From Gemmatimonadaceae bacterium (GTDB taxonomy: Bacteria; Gemmatimonadota; Gemmatimonadetes; Gemmatimonadales; Gemmatimonadaceae): a DNA stretch of 64,000 bases. This document shows positions 7,904 to 15,272 of the stretch, piece after piece. Position numbers and translations under genes: made by a program. The DNA is taken from assembly GCA_020846935.1 (NCBI GenBank), contig JADLCY010000014.1:186001-250000 (forward strand). Direction: 5' to 3'. The first letter of the stretch is position 1; each line of letters begins with the position of its first letter. The notes below the pieces were generated by a model that was given only the letters and a program-made list of their open reading frames with translations, searched no databases and was not told where the DNA came from.

Positions 7904-9817
7904 ATGCTGCGCCGCTGGCTCGCGCGCGCCGGCCTCGGCCTCCTGGTCGGGGCCGTTTTACATACGCCCGTCGCTGCCCAGGGGCGTGACACGGTGCGCA
8001 CCCGTGCCGACTCGCTCCGGGCCGACTCGTTGGCGCGCGCTCGGCTGCGCGCGGATTCGCTCGCGCGGGCCCGCGCCGACAGTCTGCGGTCGGACTCGCT
8101 GATGCGCGAAGACCTGGCGATCATCGCCGAACAGCGCAAGCGAGCTGACAGCATCAAGGCCCCGCTGGCGGCGGCGGAATCGCCCGTGCTCACCGAACAT
8201 CCCGGCGTCCTCTCCTGGAACCGCGAGCAACTGGGCGCGAGCGGCGCCATGACGTTAGGCGACCTGCTCGAAGGCATCCCGGGACTCACCGTTTTTCGCA
8301 CCGGGTGGATCGGGTCGCCAGAACAGGCCGCGTACCTCGGCGATTTCGGGACGGTCCGCGTGTTTTACGATGGCCTGGAGGCGCCCGCACTCGACCCTCG
8401 CAATGGCGGCACGCACGACCTCTCGCTCATCCAGCTCTGGCAGCTGGAGGACGTTCGCATCGAGCGCGGTGCGACGGAGCTGCGGATTCACCTGCGCACG
8501 TGGAGTGTGCGCAACGTGACGCCCGCCACCCGCGTGGACATCGGGACGGGCGACCTCTCGACGAACGCGTATCGCGGCTACTTCGGCCGACGCTTTGCGC
8601 ACGGCGAGGTGCTGCAGCTCGGCGCCTATCAGTATTCGACACGCGATCCGCGATCCATTGGCGAGGCCGACAATCTGTCGCTGTTTGGCCGCGTCGGATG
8701 GGCGATCCGCGGTTTCAGTATCGATGGCTCGTTCCTGCGCACGCGCCGTGAGCGCACCGAACAGCCGCGCACCACGGAAAGCGGCCGCGCCAACCTGCCG
8801 CCGATCGACGTCACGGGTACCGATGCGTACGCGCGCGTGGCGTGGCAGGACACGACGAAGAAGCTGTGGGCGCAGGTGATGGCGGCGTCATTTGCGCATC
8901 GCCAGTCGTCCCGGCTCGATGCTTCGGAGCCCGGCGTTGGTGCGCCGTCCGACACGACGACGGACTCCACGGCGTTTCGCACCAGTCGTCCGCAGTACGT
9001 GGCGGCGGTGGGCTGGTCGCGGCGGGCGCTCTCCCTTTCCGCCACGACGCGGATCGAGCGCAACGGTGGTGACACATTCGTGTCGCCCATGCTGCGTGGT
9101 GCCTGGGACACGAGGCGGCTTGCTCTGACGGGAACCGCCGAGCGTCGCGACGCAGCCGAACTCACGCGGCTCGAGGGTTCGGCGCGGCTCGAGCCGCTGT
9201 CGTGGTTCGCGCTGAGTGGCGCCGCGAGTCGGACGCGGTTCGATGACCGGACCATCTCCGGCCAGCCCCAGTCCTACCGTGGCGAGGTTGCCCTTCGGTT
9301 CCGGCGGATGTGGGCCGGCATCGGATTTCTCTCACGCGACCCGGCGCGGCTGATCGCCCCCGTGGTGTTCGATACCGGATTTCGACCGGTCGGCGACTCC
9401 ACCGCTGCCACCGCCACGTTTGTCACGGCGCGCGGGAAGTTCTGGAAGGACGTGGGCGTGGACTTCGCCGCCACCAAGTGGGGAGCGGAACGCGCGTTCC
9501 GACCCGCGTACCAGGTGCATACGCGACTCTTTGTCGATACGAGCTGGCCGTCGCGCTTCCCGTCAGGCAACCTCAACATTCTGTTTGCGCTGACGCACGA
9601 CTACCGCACACAGGTGCCCTTCGTCGTGGACGACGGCGACGTCGTGCGCTCAACCCAATACCGCACGATCGGCCTGCAACTCGAGATCCGACTGCTGCAG
9701 GCCACGGTGAGCTACCAGTTCAGGAACGTGATGAATGCGCAGTACGAGCAGGTGCCGGGCTTCCTGGCGCCGCGGCCCGTGCAGTTCTACGGGGTCCGGT
9801 GGAACTTCTTCAATTGA
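7904..9817 (+). CDS. Outer-membrane plug/barrel protein (TonB-receptor-like) with DSL repeats
   Basis: A 637-residue exported protein. The signal peptide runs to about residue 26 (cut after VAAQ). Residues 34-84 form a repetitive arginine-rich stretch in which RADSL-type units recur (DSL at 36, 41, 51, 59, 64; DSI at 82), likely a helical or coiled spacer. A plug-like motif follows (LGDLLEGIPGLTVFRTGWIG). Then come alternating strands typical of an outer-membrane barrel, ending in an aromatic terminus (YGVRWNFFN), the usual Bam signal. No clear TonB box is seen. The start ATG at 7904 gives the signal peptide; open frame upstream is coincidental. The ligand is unknown. Confidence 0.75.
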   Translation: MLRRWLARAGLGLLVGAVLHTPVAAQGRDTVRTRADSLRADSLARARLRADSLARARADSLRSDSLMREDLAIIAEQRKRADSIKAPLAAAESPVLTEHPGVLSWNREQLGASGAMTLGDLLEGIPGLTVFRTGWIGSPEQAAYLGDFGTVRVFYDGLEAPALDPRNGGTHDLSLIQLWQLEDVRIERGATELRIHLRTWSVRNVTPATRVDIGTGDLSTNAYRGYFGRRFAHGEVLQLGAYQYSTRDPRSIGEADNLSLFGRVGWAIRGFSIDGSFLRTRRERTEQPRTTESGRANLPPIDVTGTDAYARVAWQDTTKKLWAQVMAASFAHRQSSRLDASEPGVGAPSDTTTDSTAFRTSRPQYVAAVGWSRRALSLSATTRIERNGGDTFVSPMLRGAWDTRRLALTGTAERRDAAELTRLEGSARLEPLSWFALSGAASRTRFDDRTISGQPQSYRGEVALRFRRMWAGIGFLSRDPARLIAPVVFDTGFRPVGDSTAATATFVTARGKFWKDVGVDFAATKWGAERAFRPAYQVHTRLFVDTSWPSRFPSGNLNILFALTHDYRTQVPFVVDDGDVVRSTQYRTIGLQLEIRLLQATVSYQFRNVMNAQYEQVPGFLAPRPVQFYGVRWNFFN

Positions 9818-9842
9818 CAAGGTTGTTGTGCCGCAATAAGTT
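9814..9842 (+). promoter_or_regulatory. Strong sigma70-type promoter for the yicC-gmk-rpoZ operon
   Basis: TTGACA (9814-9819, consensus), a 17-base spacer and TAAGTT (9837-9842). The -35 box contains the TGA stop of the barrel-protein gene. The expected transcription start (about 9849) leaves only about six bases before the yicC ATG. Confidence 0.85.
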
Positions 9843-9854
9843 GCGCCCCCTATC

Positions 9855-10724
9855 ATGATCCGAAGCATGACGGGGTACGGGTCGGCGACCGGCATGGTCG
9901 GCGCCCGACGTGTGACGGTCGAGGTCCGGTCGGTCAACCACCGGTTCTTCAATGCGACCATCCGGTTGCCCAGCGAGCTCTCGCGTTGGGAGAACGACGT
10001 GCGCGAAGCGCTGCGTCGAAAGGTCGCCCGCGGCCACGTGACCCTGAGTGCACGCTCCGACAGCAGCGCCCCGGGTGCCATCGTCATCGACGAAGCCCGG
10101 TTCGCCGCCTACGTGACGATCGTGCGCACGCTGCAGGAGCGGCATGAACTGGGTCGTGAACTTGACGCATCGGCTATCCTCCGTTTGCCTGATGTCCTGG
10201 CCGGCATTCCGGAGGCCGACGAGTCGAGTGTCGGTGAGCTGGTCGCGTTGGTCGACGAAGCCGCCGACCAGCTCACGAGGTCCCGCGCGGAGGAGGGTCG
10301 GAGACTCGTGGCGTTTCTGCTCGAGCGGCTGGCCGTGGTTGAGGGGGCACTGGTCAGGATCGGGGTGCGTACACCTGAGCGGCTCGAAGCGCATCGTGAC
10401 CGGCTTCGAACGGCGGTGAAGGAGCTCACCGACGGCATCGTCCTCGATGAGCAACGGCTTGCGGTGGAGATTGCGCTGCTTGCCGAGCGGTTGGACGTGC
10501 AGGAAGAGCTCTCCCGGTTTGCGGCGCACAATGCGGCCTTCCGGGCGACGCTGGGTTCCACCGGCGCGCCGGTGGGCAAGCGGCTGGGCTTTCTCCTCCA
10601 GGAGATGCTGCGCGAGGCCAACACGACCGGCAGCAAGGCGAACGATGCGGCCATCGTCGGTGACGTGGTGATCATCAAGGAGGAACTCGAGCGCCTCCGA
10701 GAGCAGGTGGAAAACCTCGAGTGA
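9855..10724 (+). CDS. yicC: YicC-family endoribonuclease
   Basis: A 289-residue protein of the YicC family, whose E. coli member is an endoribonuclease acting on small RNAs. The N-terminus MIRSMTGYGSA and VEVRSVNHRFFN are hallmarks. The C-terminal half carries KRLGFLLQEMLREANTTGSK, the DUF1732 signature, with the ENDAAI-like NDAAIVGDVVIIKEELER end. No ribosome site is visible: the sequence before ATG is CCCCCTATC and the predicted leader is only about six bases. Its stop overlaps the gmk GTG start (GTGA), the common yicC-gmk arrangement. Confidence 0.93.
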   Translation: MIRSMTGYGSATGMVGARRVTVEVRSVNHRFFNATIRLPSELSRWENDVREALRRKVARGHVTLSARSDSSAPGAIVIDEARFAAYVTIVRTLQERHELGRELDASAILRLPDVLAGIPEADESSVGELVALVDEAADQLTRSRAEEGRRLVAFLLERLAVVEGALVRIGVRTPERLEAHRDRLRTAVKELTDGIVLDEQRLAVEIALLAERLDVQEELSRFAAHNAAFRATLGSTGAPVGKRLGFLLQEMLREANTTGSKANDAAIVGDVVIIKEELERLREQVENLE

Positions 10725-11368
10725 ATCCGTTTCCGATCATCCTCTCGTCGCCCTCCGGGGGCGGGAAGACGACCATCGCTCGGCTGCTGCTCGAGCGTCG
10801 CCGGGACCTGGGGTACTCGGTCTCATGCACGACCCGGTCACCCCGTGCCGGGGAACAGAACGGGCGCGACTACCGATTCCTCTCGCTGGACGAGTTTGCC
10901 GACCACCACGCCCGCGGAGAGTTTGCCGAGCAGGCCGAGGTCCACGGCAATCACTACGGGACCCTCCGGTCGGAGGTGGAGCAGGTCTTTTCGGCCGGCC
11001 GGCACGTCGTGATGGATATCGATGTCCAGGGGGCTCGTCAGTTTGTCGTCGCCTACCCCGAGTCCGTGTTAGTTTTCCTGTTGCCTCCGTCGGCCGATGC
11101 TCTTGTTGGGCGGCTGACGGGGCGAAAAACGGAAGACCCGGCGGCGACCTTGCGCCGGCTCACGGCGGCGAGGGATGAATTGGCCGCCGTGCATCAGTAC
11201 CAATACGTGGTGGTCAACGACGATCTCGAGACGGCGTACGCACAGGTCTCGGCGATCATCGACGCCGAAACGGTGCGTCACGCGCGGTTGCCGTTGTTGT
11301 CGGATCGGGTTCGTCGGCTGGTCGAAGCACTGGACCGGCGGATCGCGCAGTTTCCCGGAACCTCCTGA
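10721..11368 (+). CDS. gmk: Guanylate kinase
   Basis: A 215-residue enzyme that phosphorylates GMP to GDP with ATP. The P-loop is SSPSGGGKTT, and the GMP-binding motifs SVSCTTRSPRAGEQNGRDY and VVMDIDVQGARQF are present. The start is GTG at 10721, fused to the yicC TGA in a GTGA junction that implies translational coupling. It is five bases upstream of rpoZ. Length and motifs are normal. Confidence 0.95.
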   Translation: MNPFPIILSSPSGGGKTTIARLLLERRRDLGYSVSCTTRSPRAGEQNGRDYRFLSLDEFADHHARGEFAEQAEVHGNHYGTLRSEVEQVFSAGRHVVMDIDVQGARQFVVAYPESVLVFLLPPSADALVGRLTGRKTEDPAATLRRLTAARDELAAVHQYQYVVVNDDLETAYAQVSAIIDAETVRHARLPLLSDRVRRLVEALDRRIAQFPGTS

Positions 11369-11373
11369 ACCTC

Positions 11374-11583
11374 ATGCGAGTCTTCACGCCAGACGAAATC
11401 TCCAGCGGGTCGGCCAACAAGTACCTCGGCGTGCTGGTGGCCGCCAAGTATGCCCGCGTCCTCAACGAGTTCCCGCGCGACCGTTCGTCGACGCGCGAGA
11501 AGAAGCTCACCACGCGGGCCATGGAAGAGCTGTCGCGGGGGGATGTGGACTACAAGATCGTCACGAAGCCGCGTTCGGAGTAA
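11374..11583 (+). CDS. rpoZ: RNA polymerase omega subunit
   Basis: A 69-residue omega subunit that helps assemble and stabilise beta'. Visible features are the N-terminal MRVFTPDEI and the SANKYLGVLVAAKYARVLNE helix corresponding to the conserved YxLxxxxAxRARxL region, then LTTRAMEELSRGDVDYKI. Its position after gmk and before coaBC is the classic gmk-rpoZ-coaBC order. Its TAA is in the same frame as coaBC, with no standard start codon between the two. Confidence 0.9.
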   Translation: MRVFTPDEISSGSANKYLGVLVAAKYARVLNEFPRDRSSTREKKLTTRAMEELSRGDVDYKIVTKPRSE

Positions 11584-11589
11584 TCAGCC

Positions 11590-12795
11590 GTTCGTCCGTT
11601 CCGGGGTCGTCGCGTCCTCCTTGGGGTCACGGGAGGCATCGCCAGCTACAAGTCCGCGTCCCTCGCACGCCTGCTGACGCAGGCTGGCACGGAGGTCGAT
11701 GTGGTGCTGTCGCGCTCGGCCCGGGAGTTCGTCGGTGCCGTGACGTTTGAGGCGCTCACCGGCCGGCCGGTGCATGCGGCGCTCATCGCCGAAGGCCATG
11801 CGCTGGACCACATCCGACTGGCCCGCGCGGCACACGCCGTGATCGTGGCGCCGGCGACGGCCGACTTTCTCGCCCGCGCGGCGACGGGTCAGGCCGACGA
11901 CCTGTTGACGGCGTGTCTGTTGGCCACGACCGCGCCGGTTCTCGTCATGCCGGCCATGAACGACCGGATGTGGGCGCATCCACAAACGACCCGCAACGTG
12001 GCGCACTTGCGCGAGATCGGGTACACGGTCGTCGATCCCGACGTGGGTGAACTTGCCGTGGGTGAGGGAACGGGGCCGGGGCGGATGCCCGAGCCAGAGG
12101 CCATCCTGGCGCATATCGGCCGGATGCTCGAGCCGCGCGGACCGCTGAGCGGCCGCTCCGTGCTCGTGACTGCCGGGCCGACGCGCGAGGCGCTCGATCC
12201 GGTGCGGTTTCTCTCAAACCGTTCGAGCGGCAAGATGGGTGTGGCGATCGCGGCCGCGGCCTGGCGCCGTGGCGCACACGTGACGCTCGTGACCGGCCCG
12301 ACGGGAACTCCGGCGCCGGTCGGCGTTCGCCTCGTGCCCGTGCAGTCGGCCGCGGACATGCACGCGGCGGTGGCCGCGTCGCTGCCAGCGAGTGATGTGC
12401 TCGTGATGGCCGCTGCGCCGGCGGACTTCCGACCAGAGTCGGTCGCCGAACAGAAGATCAAGAAGGCGGATGCGCCGGAGGCCATCGCGCTTGCGCCGAC
12501 AGCGGACATTCTCCGTTCCACCGCGGGCCGGCGCCGCGACGGGACGGTCGTCGTGGGCTTTGCGCTCGAGACGGAACGCGTGATCGAGAACGCACGGGCC
12601 AAGCTGGCCACCAAGGCGCTCGACCTCATCGTCGTCAATGACGCGACCGAGGCCGGGGCCGGGTTCGAGGTGGATACCAATCGCGTGACACTGATCGCCG
12701 CAGGGTGCGAACCCGAGGCACTCCCATTGATGAGCAAGGCCGAGGTGGCGGACGCGATTCTCGATCGCGTGGAGAGGATGGTCTGTGGACCCTAG
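11590..12795 (+). CDS. coaBC: Bifunctional CoaBC (PPC decarboxylase / phosphopantothenoylcysteine synthetase), unusual start
   Basis: Coenzyme A biosynthesis: the CoaB half joins 4'-phosphopantothenate to cysteine and the CoaC half decarboxylates the product with FMN. Similarity begins with RPFRGRRVLLGVTGGIASYK right after rpoZ, but no ATG, GTG or TTG is available in frame before GTG 11701, which would cut off the FMN loop. GTT at 11590, nine bases after GGAG, is annotated here as the probable initiation point and gives 401 residues. H74 and N124 match E. coli His75 and Asn125, but the residue matching catalytic Cys158 is V157 (LAVGEG...GRM). CoaB motifs VTAGPTREALDPVRFLSNRS, AAPADFRP and KIKK are intact. 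Its stop overlaps the glycosylase gene by 11 bases. Confidence 0.85.
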   Translation, partial: VRPFRGRRVLLGVTGGIASYKSASLARLLTQAGTEVDVVLSRSAREFVGAVTFEALTGRPVHAALIAEGHALDHIRLARAAHAVIVAPATADFLARAATGQADDLLTACLLATTAPVLVMPAMNDRMWAHPQTTRNVAHLREIGYTVVDPDVGELAVGEGTGPGRMPEPEAILAHIGRMLEPRGPLSGRSVLVTAGPTREALDPVRFLSNRSSGKMGVAIAAAAWRRGAHVTLVTGPTGTPAPVGVRLVPVQSAADMHAAVAASLPASDVLVMAAAPADFRPESVAEQKIKKADAPEAIALAPTADILRSTAGRRRDGTVVVGFALETERVIENARAKLATKALDLIVVNDATEAGAGFEVDTNRVTLIAAGCEPEALPLMSKAEVADAILDRVERMVCGP

Positions 12796-13870
12796 AGAGC
12801 AGATTCGGCGATTCCTCGAACAACGACGCGAACTGGGCGAAACCGAGTTCGTGCTCGACGCGATGGGCGTGGACGACGTGCTGCGAGTGCTGGGGGCGGG
12901 CACGGGTGTCGGTGCGGGCGCGGGCCCTCGTGCGGGCGCGGTGGGCACCGGCGGTGATCGTGCGCCTGACGCCAGCGGTGCGCGGATTGACTGGCGCGCC
13001 GCGCTGGGCGCGGCCGATGCTGGAAGTGCGCGCGCGGAGCGACGCGAGCCGCAAGCACCGGGAGGGCCTCCCGACCGAACGGTGGCCGCGCCCAGTGGGG
13101 CGGGGGCCCCCCCCCGTTCGAAAGATCGCCCGATTCCTCCCGATCTGCGTCATCGTCCTGTCCCCGCTCCAACCGTTTCCCCGCCACCCGCCGAGTCCTC
13201 CGCGGCCGCTCCCGACAATGCGCTCATATCCCTCGACGACCTGCCGACCGGGCTCGTCGTGGGGTCGGCCGCGCACGACATGTTCGAGGCATCGCGATCG
13301 CCGTGGCAGAGCCTGGACGACATCGCCCAGGCGGTCGCCGGATGCACCAGGTGCGCGCTCTACCAGACGGCGAAGAACCCGGTCCCCGGCGTCGGAAACC
13401 CGAACGCCGATTTCGTGTGTGTCGGCGAGGCGCCCGGCGCTAACGAAGACGAGCAGGGTCTGCCGTTCGTCGGGCCCGCCGGCCAGCTGCTCACGAAGAT
13501 CCTCGGTGCGATCCAGCTGACGCGCGACGACGTCTTCATCTGCAACGTCCTCAAGCACCGTCCGCCGGGGAATCGCAACCCGTCTCCGGACGAGGTGACG
13601 GCTTGTTCACCATACCTCGTCCGTCAGATCGAGCTGCTGCGCCCAAAGGTCTTGCTCGCTCTCGGCACCTTTGCGGCGCAAACACTGTTGCAGACGAAGG
13701 AGCCCATCGGCAAACTCCGCGGCAGAATCCACCGCTACTACGGAGTGCCCTGCGTGGTCACGTATCACCCGGCCGCGCTGCTTCGCAACCCGTCGTGGAA
13801 ACGCCCCACCTGGGAAGATGTCCAGCTTGCTCGAAGACTCCTCGACCGCGCCATCCCAGGCGCGCAGTAA
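12785..13870 (+). CDS. Family 4-like uracil-DNA glycosylase with long N-terminal extension
   Basis: A 361-residue base-excision enzyme that removes uracil from DNA. The catalytic domain starts near residue 180, with CTRCALYQTAKNPVPGVGNP, GEAPGANEDEQGLPFVGPAG and the C-terminal VTYHPAALLRNP. Probable iron-sulfur ligands are C187, C190, C274 and either C253 or H258; the position usually cysteine in KCRPPGNR is His here (KHRPPGNRNP). Residues 1-35 form a small conserved-looking helix region. Residues 38-170 are Ala/Gly/Pro/Arg-rich linker containing a run of nine C bases, much longer than typical 200-residue relatives. It starts at GTG inside the end of coaBC, and its 3' end overlaps dnaB by 53 bases. 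Confidence 0.88.
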   Translation: MDPREQIRRFLEQRRELGETEFVLDAMGVDDVLRVLGAGTGVGAGAGPRAGAVGTGGDRAPDASGARIDWRAALGAADAGSARAERREPQAPGGPPDRTVAAPSGAGAPPRSKDRPIPPDLRHRPVPAPTVSPPPAESSAAAPDNALISLDDLPTGLVVGSAAHDMFEASRSPWQSLDDIAQAVAGCTRCALYQTAKNPVPGVGNPNADFVCVGEAPGANEDEQGLPFVGPAGQLLTKILGAIQLTRDDVFICNVLKHRPPGNRNPSPDEVTACSPYLVRQIELLRPKVLLALGTFAAQTLLQTKEPIGKLRGRIHRYYGVPCVVTYHPAALLRNPSWKRPTWEDVQLARRLLDRAIPGAQ

Positions 13871-15245
13871 CGCGTTCCGGGACCGGCGTCCGCCGTTTTC
13901 CGAGGACGCCGAGCAGGCCGTGCTGTCGGCCATGATGATGGACCGGAACGCCATCGTGCGGGCCGGGGAGTTCGTGGACGAGACGATGTTCTACCGCGAG
14001 GCCCATCGCCGCATCTTCCGCGCGATCCTCTGGCTGAGCGAAAAGGGCACGGTCGTCGACGCGCTCACCCTGAGTGATGAGCTGGGGCGCCGCGGCGAGC
14101 TGGACGCGTCAGGCGGCAAGGACTACCTCGCCTCCATCGTGGACGCCGTCCCGACCGCCGCCAACGTCGAATACCACGCACGCATCATCCGCGAAAAGGC
14201 CGTCGTCCGGCGCCTCATCGAAACGTCCACCGACATCGTGAGCGAGGCGTTCGAGGGCAAAGTCAGCTCGGCGGACCTTCTCGACAAGGCGGAGCAACGG
14301 ATCTTCCAGATCAACCAGACGCGGAAGGCCGAAGGGTTCCATCGCATGAAGGAGCTCCTCTGGACCGCGATGGAGCGCATCGAGGAACTGAGCAAGCACG
14401 GTGAGGAAGTCACCGGCGTGCCGTCGGGCTTCACCGATCTCGACAAGCTCACGCTCGGCTTCCAGCGCTCCGAGTTGATCATCGTCGCGGCGCGCCCCTC
14501 GATGGGAAAGACGGCGTTCGTGCTGAACGTGGCGCAGAACGCGGCTTACCTCGGTCACACCCCCGTGGCGATCTTCTCGCTCGAGATGGCCAAGGAGCAG
14601 CTCGTCACCCGGATGCTCGCGGCCGAAGGGTGGGTGGACGCGCAAAAGCTCCGCAGCGGCAAGCTTTCGGACGACGACTTCCGCAATCTGGGCAAGGCGT
14701 CCGGCATCCTGGGCTCGCTGCCGATCTGGATCGATGACACGCCCGGCCTCACCGCGCTCGAGATCCGCTCGCGGGCGCGGCGGCTCAAGGCCGAGAATGA
14801 CGTCGGGCTCATCATCATCGACTACCTGCAGCTCATTCAGGGTCCCGCCGACTCGGAGAATCGGCAGCAGGAGATCAGCTATATCTCGCGTTCGCTCAAG
14901 ATCCTTGCACGTGAGTTGCAGGTTCCGGTGGTGTGCCTTTCGCAGCTCTCGCGCGCGCCCGAGCAGCGGACGGGCGAGAACCGTCGGCCCCAACTCTCGG
15001 ACCTCCGCGAGTCCGGCGCCATCGAGCAGGATGCCGACGTCGTTATGTTCCTCTTTCGGCCGGAGTACTACGACGGCGCGCACGACGAACGGGGCGAGCC
15101 CCGCCGCCTCGCCGATGGCACGCCGCTCGAGGGCCTCGCCGAGATCATCGTCGGCAAGCAGCGCAACGGTCCGACCGATACCGTCCGGATGTACTTCCAC
15201 AAGCGCTTCACGCGCTTCGACAACTACGCGCCACGGCGCGAATAG
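13818..15245 (+). CDS. dnaB: Replicative DNA helicase DnaB
   Basis: A 475-residue hexameric 5'-3' helicase at the replication fork. The N-terminal domain (FSEDAEQAVLSAMMMDRNAI, residues about 27-130) is followed by a linker helix and the RecA-like motor: Walker A ARPSMGKTAF, Walker B LIIIDYLQLI, and SQLSRAPEQR with LSDLRESGAIEQDADVVMFL. The start ATG at 13818 lies within the glycosylase gene (53-base overlap in another frame). A later start would remove part of the N-terminal domain. No intein is present in the P-loop, a common insertion site. It is followed in the same frame by radA. Confidence 0.95.
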   Translation: MSSLLEDSSTAPSQARSNAFRDRRPPFSEDAEQAVLSAMMMDRNAIVRAGEFVDETMFYREAHRRIFRAILWLSEKGTVVDALTLSDELGRRGELDASGGKDYLASIVDAVPTAANVEYHARIIREKAVVRRLIETSTDIVSEAFEGKVSSADLLDKAEQRIFQINQTRKAEGFHRMKELLWTAMERIEELSKHGEEVTGVPSGFTDLDKLTLGFQRSELIIVAARPSMGKTAFVLNVAQNAAYLGHTPVAIFSLEMAKEQLVTRMLAAEGWVDAQKLRSGKLSDDDFRNLGKASGILGSLPIWIDDTPGLTALEIRSRARRLKAENDVGLIIIDYLQLIQGPADSENRQQEISYISRSLKILARELQVPVVCLSQLSRAPEQRTGENRRPQLSDLRESGAIEQDADVVMFLFRPEYYDGAHDERGEPRRLADGTPLEGLAEIIVGKQRNGPTDTVRMYFHKRFTRFDNYAPRRE

Positions 15246-15272
15246 CGCCTGACCCCTCGACCCGACCGCACC

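Noticed and set aside
8003-8110. GC-rich repeated units considered as a DNA repeat element
   Set aside because: The repeat is in protein sequence (RADSL) and the DNA copies diverge at synonymous sites, so it is protein-level.
11374-12795. A true RpoZ-CoaBC fusion protein made by stop-codon read-through
   Set aside because: The frames do match across the TAA, but a ribosome site plus a near-start GTT at the right distance is a simpler explanation; kept only as an alternative.
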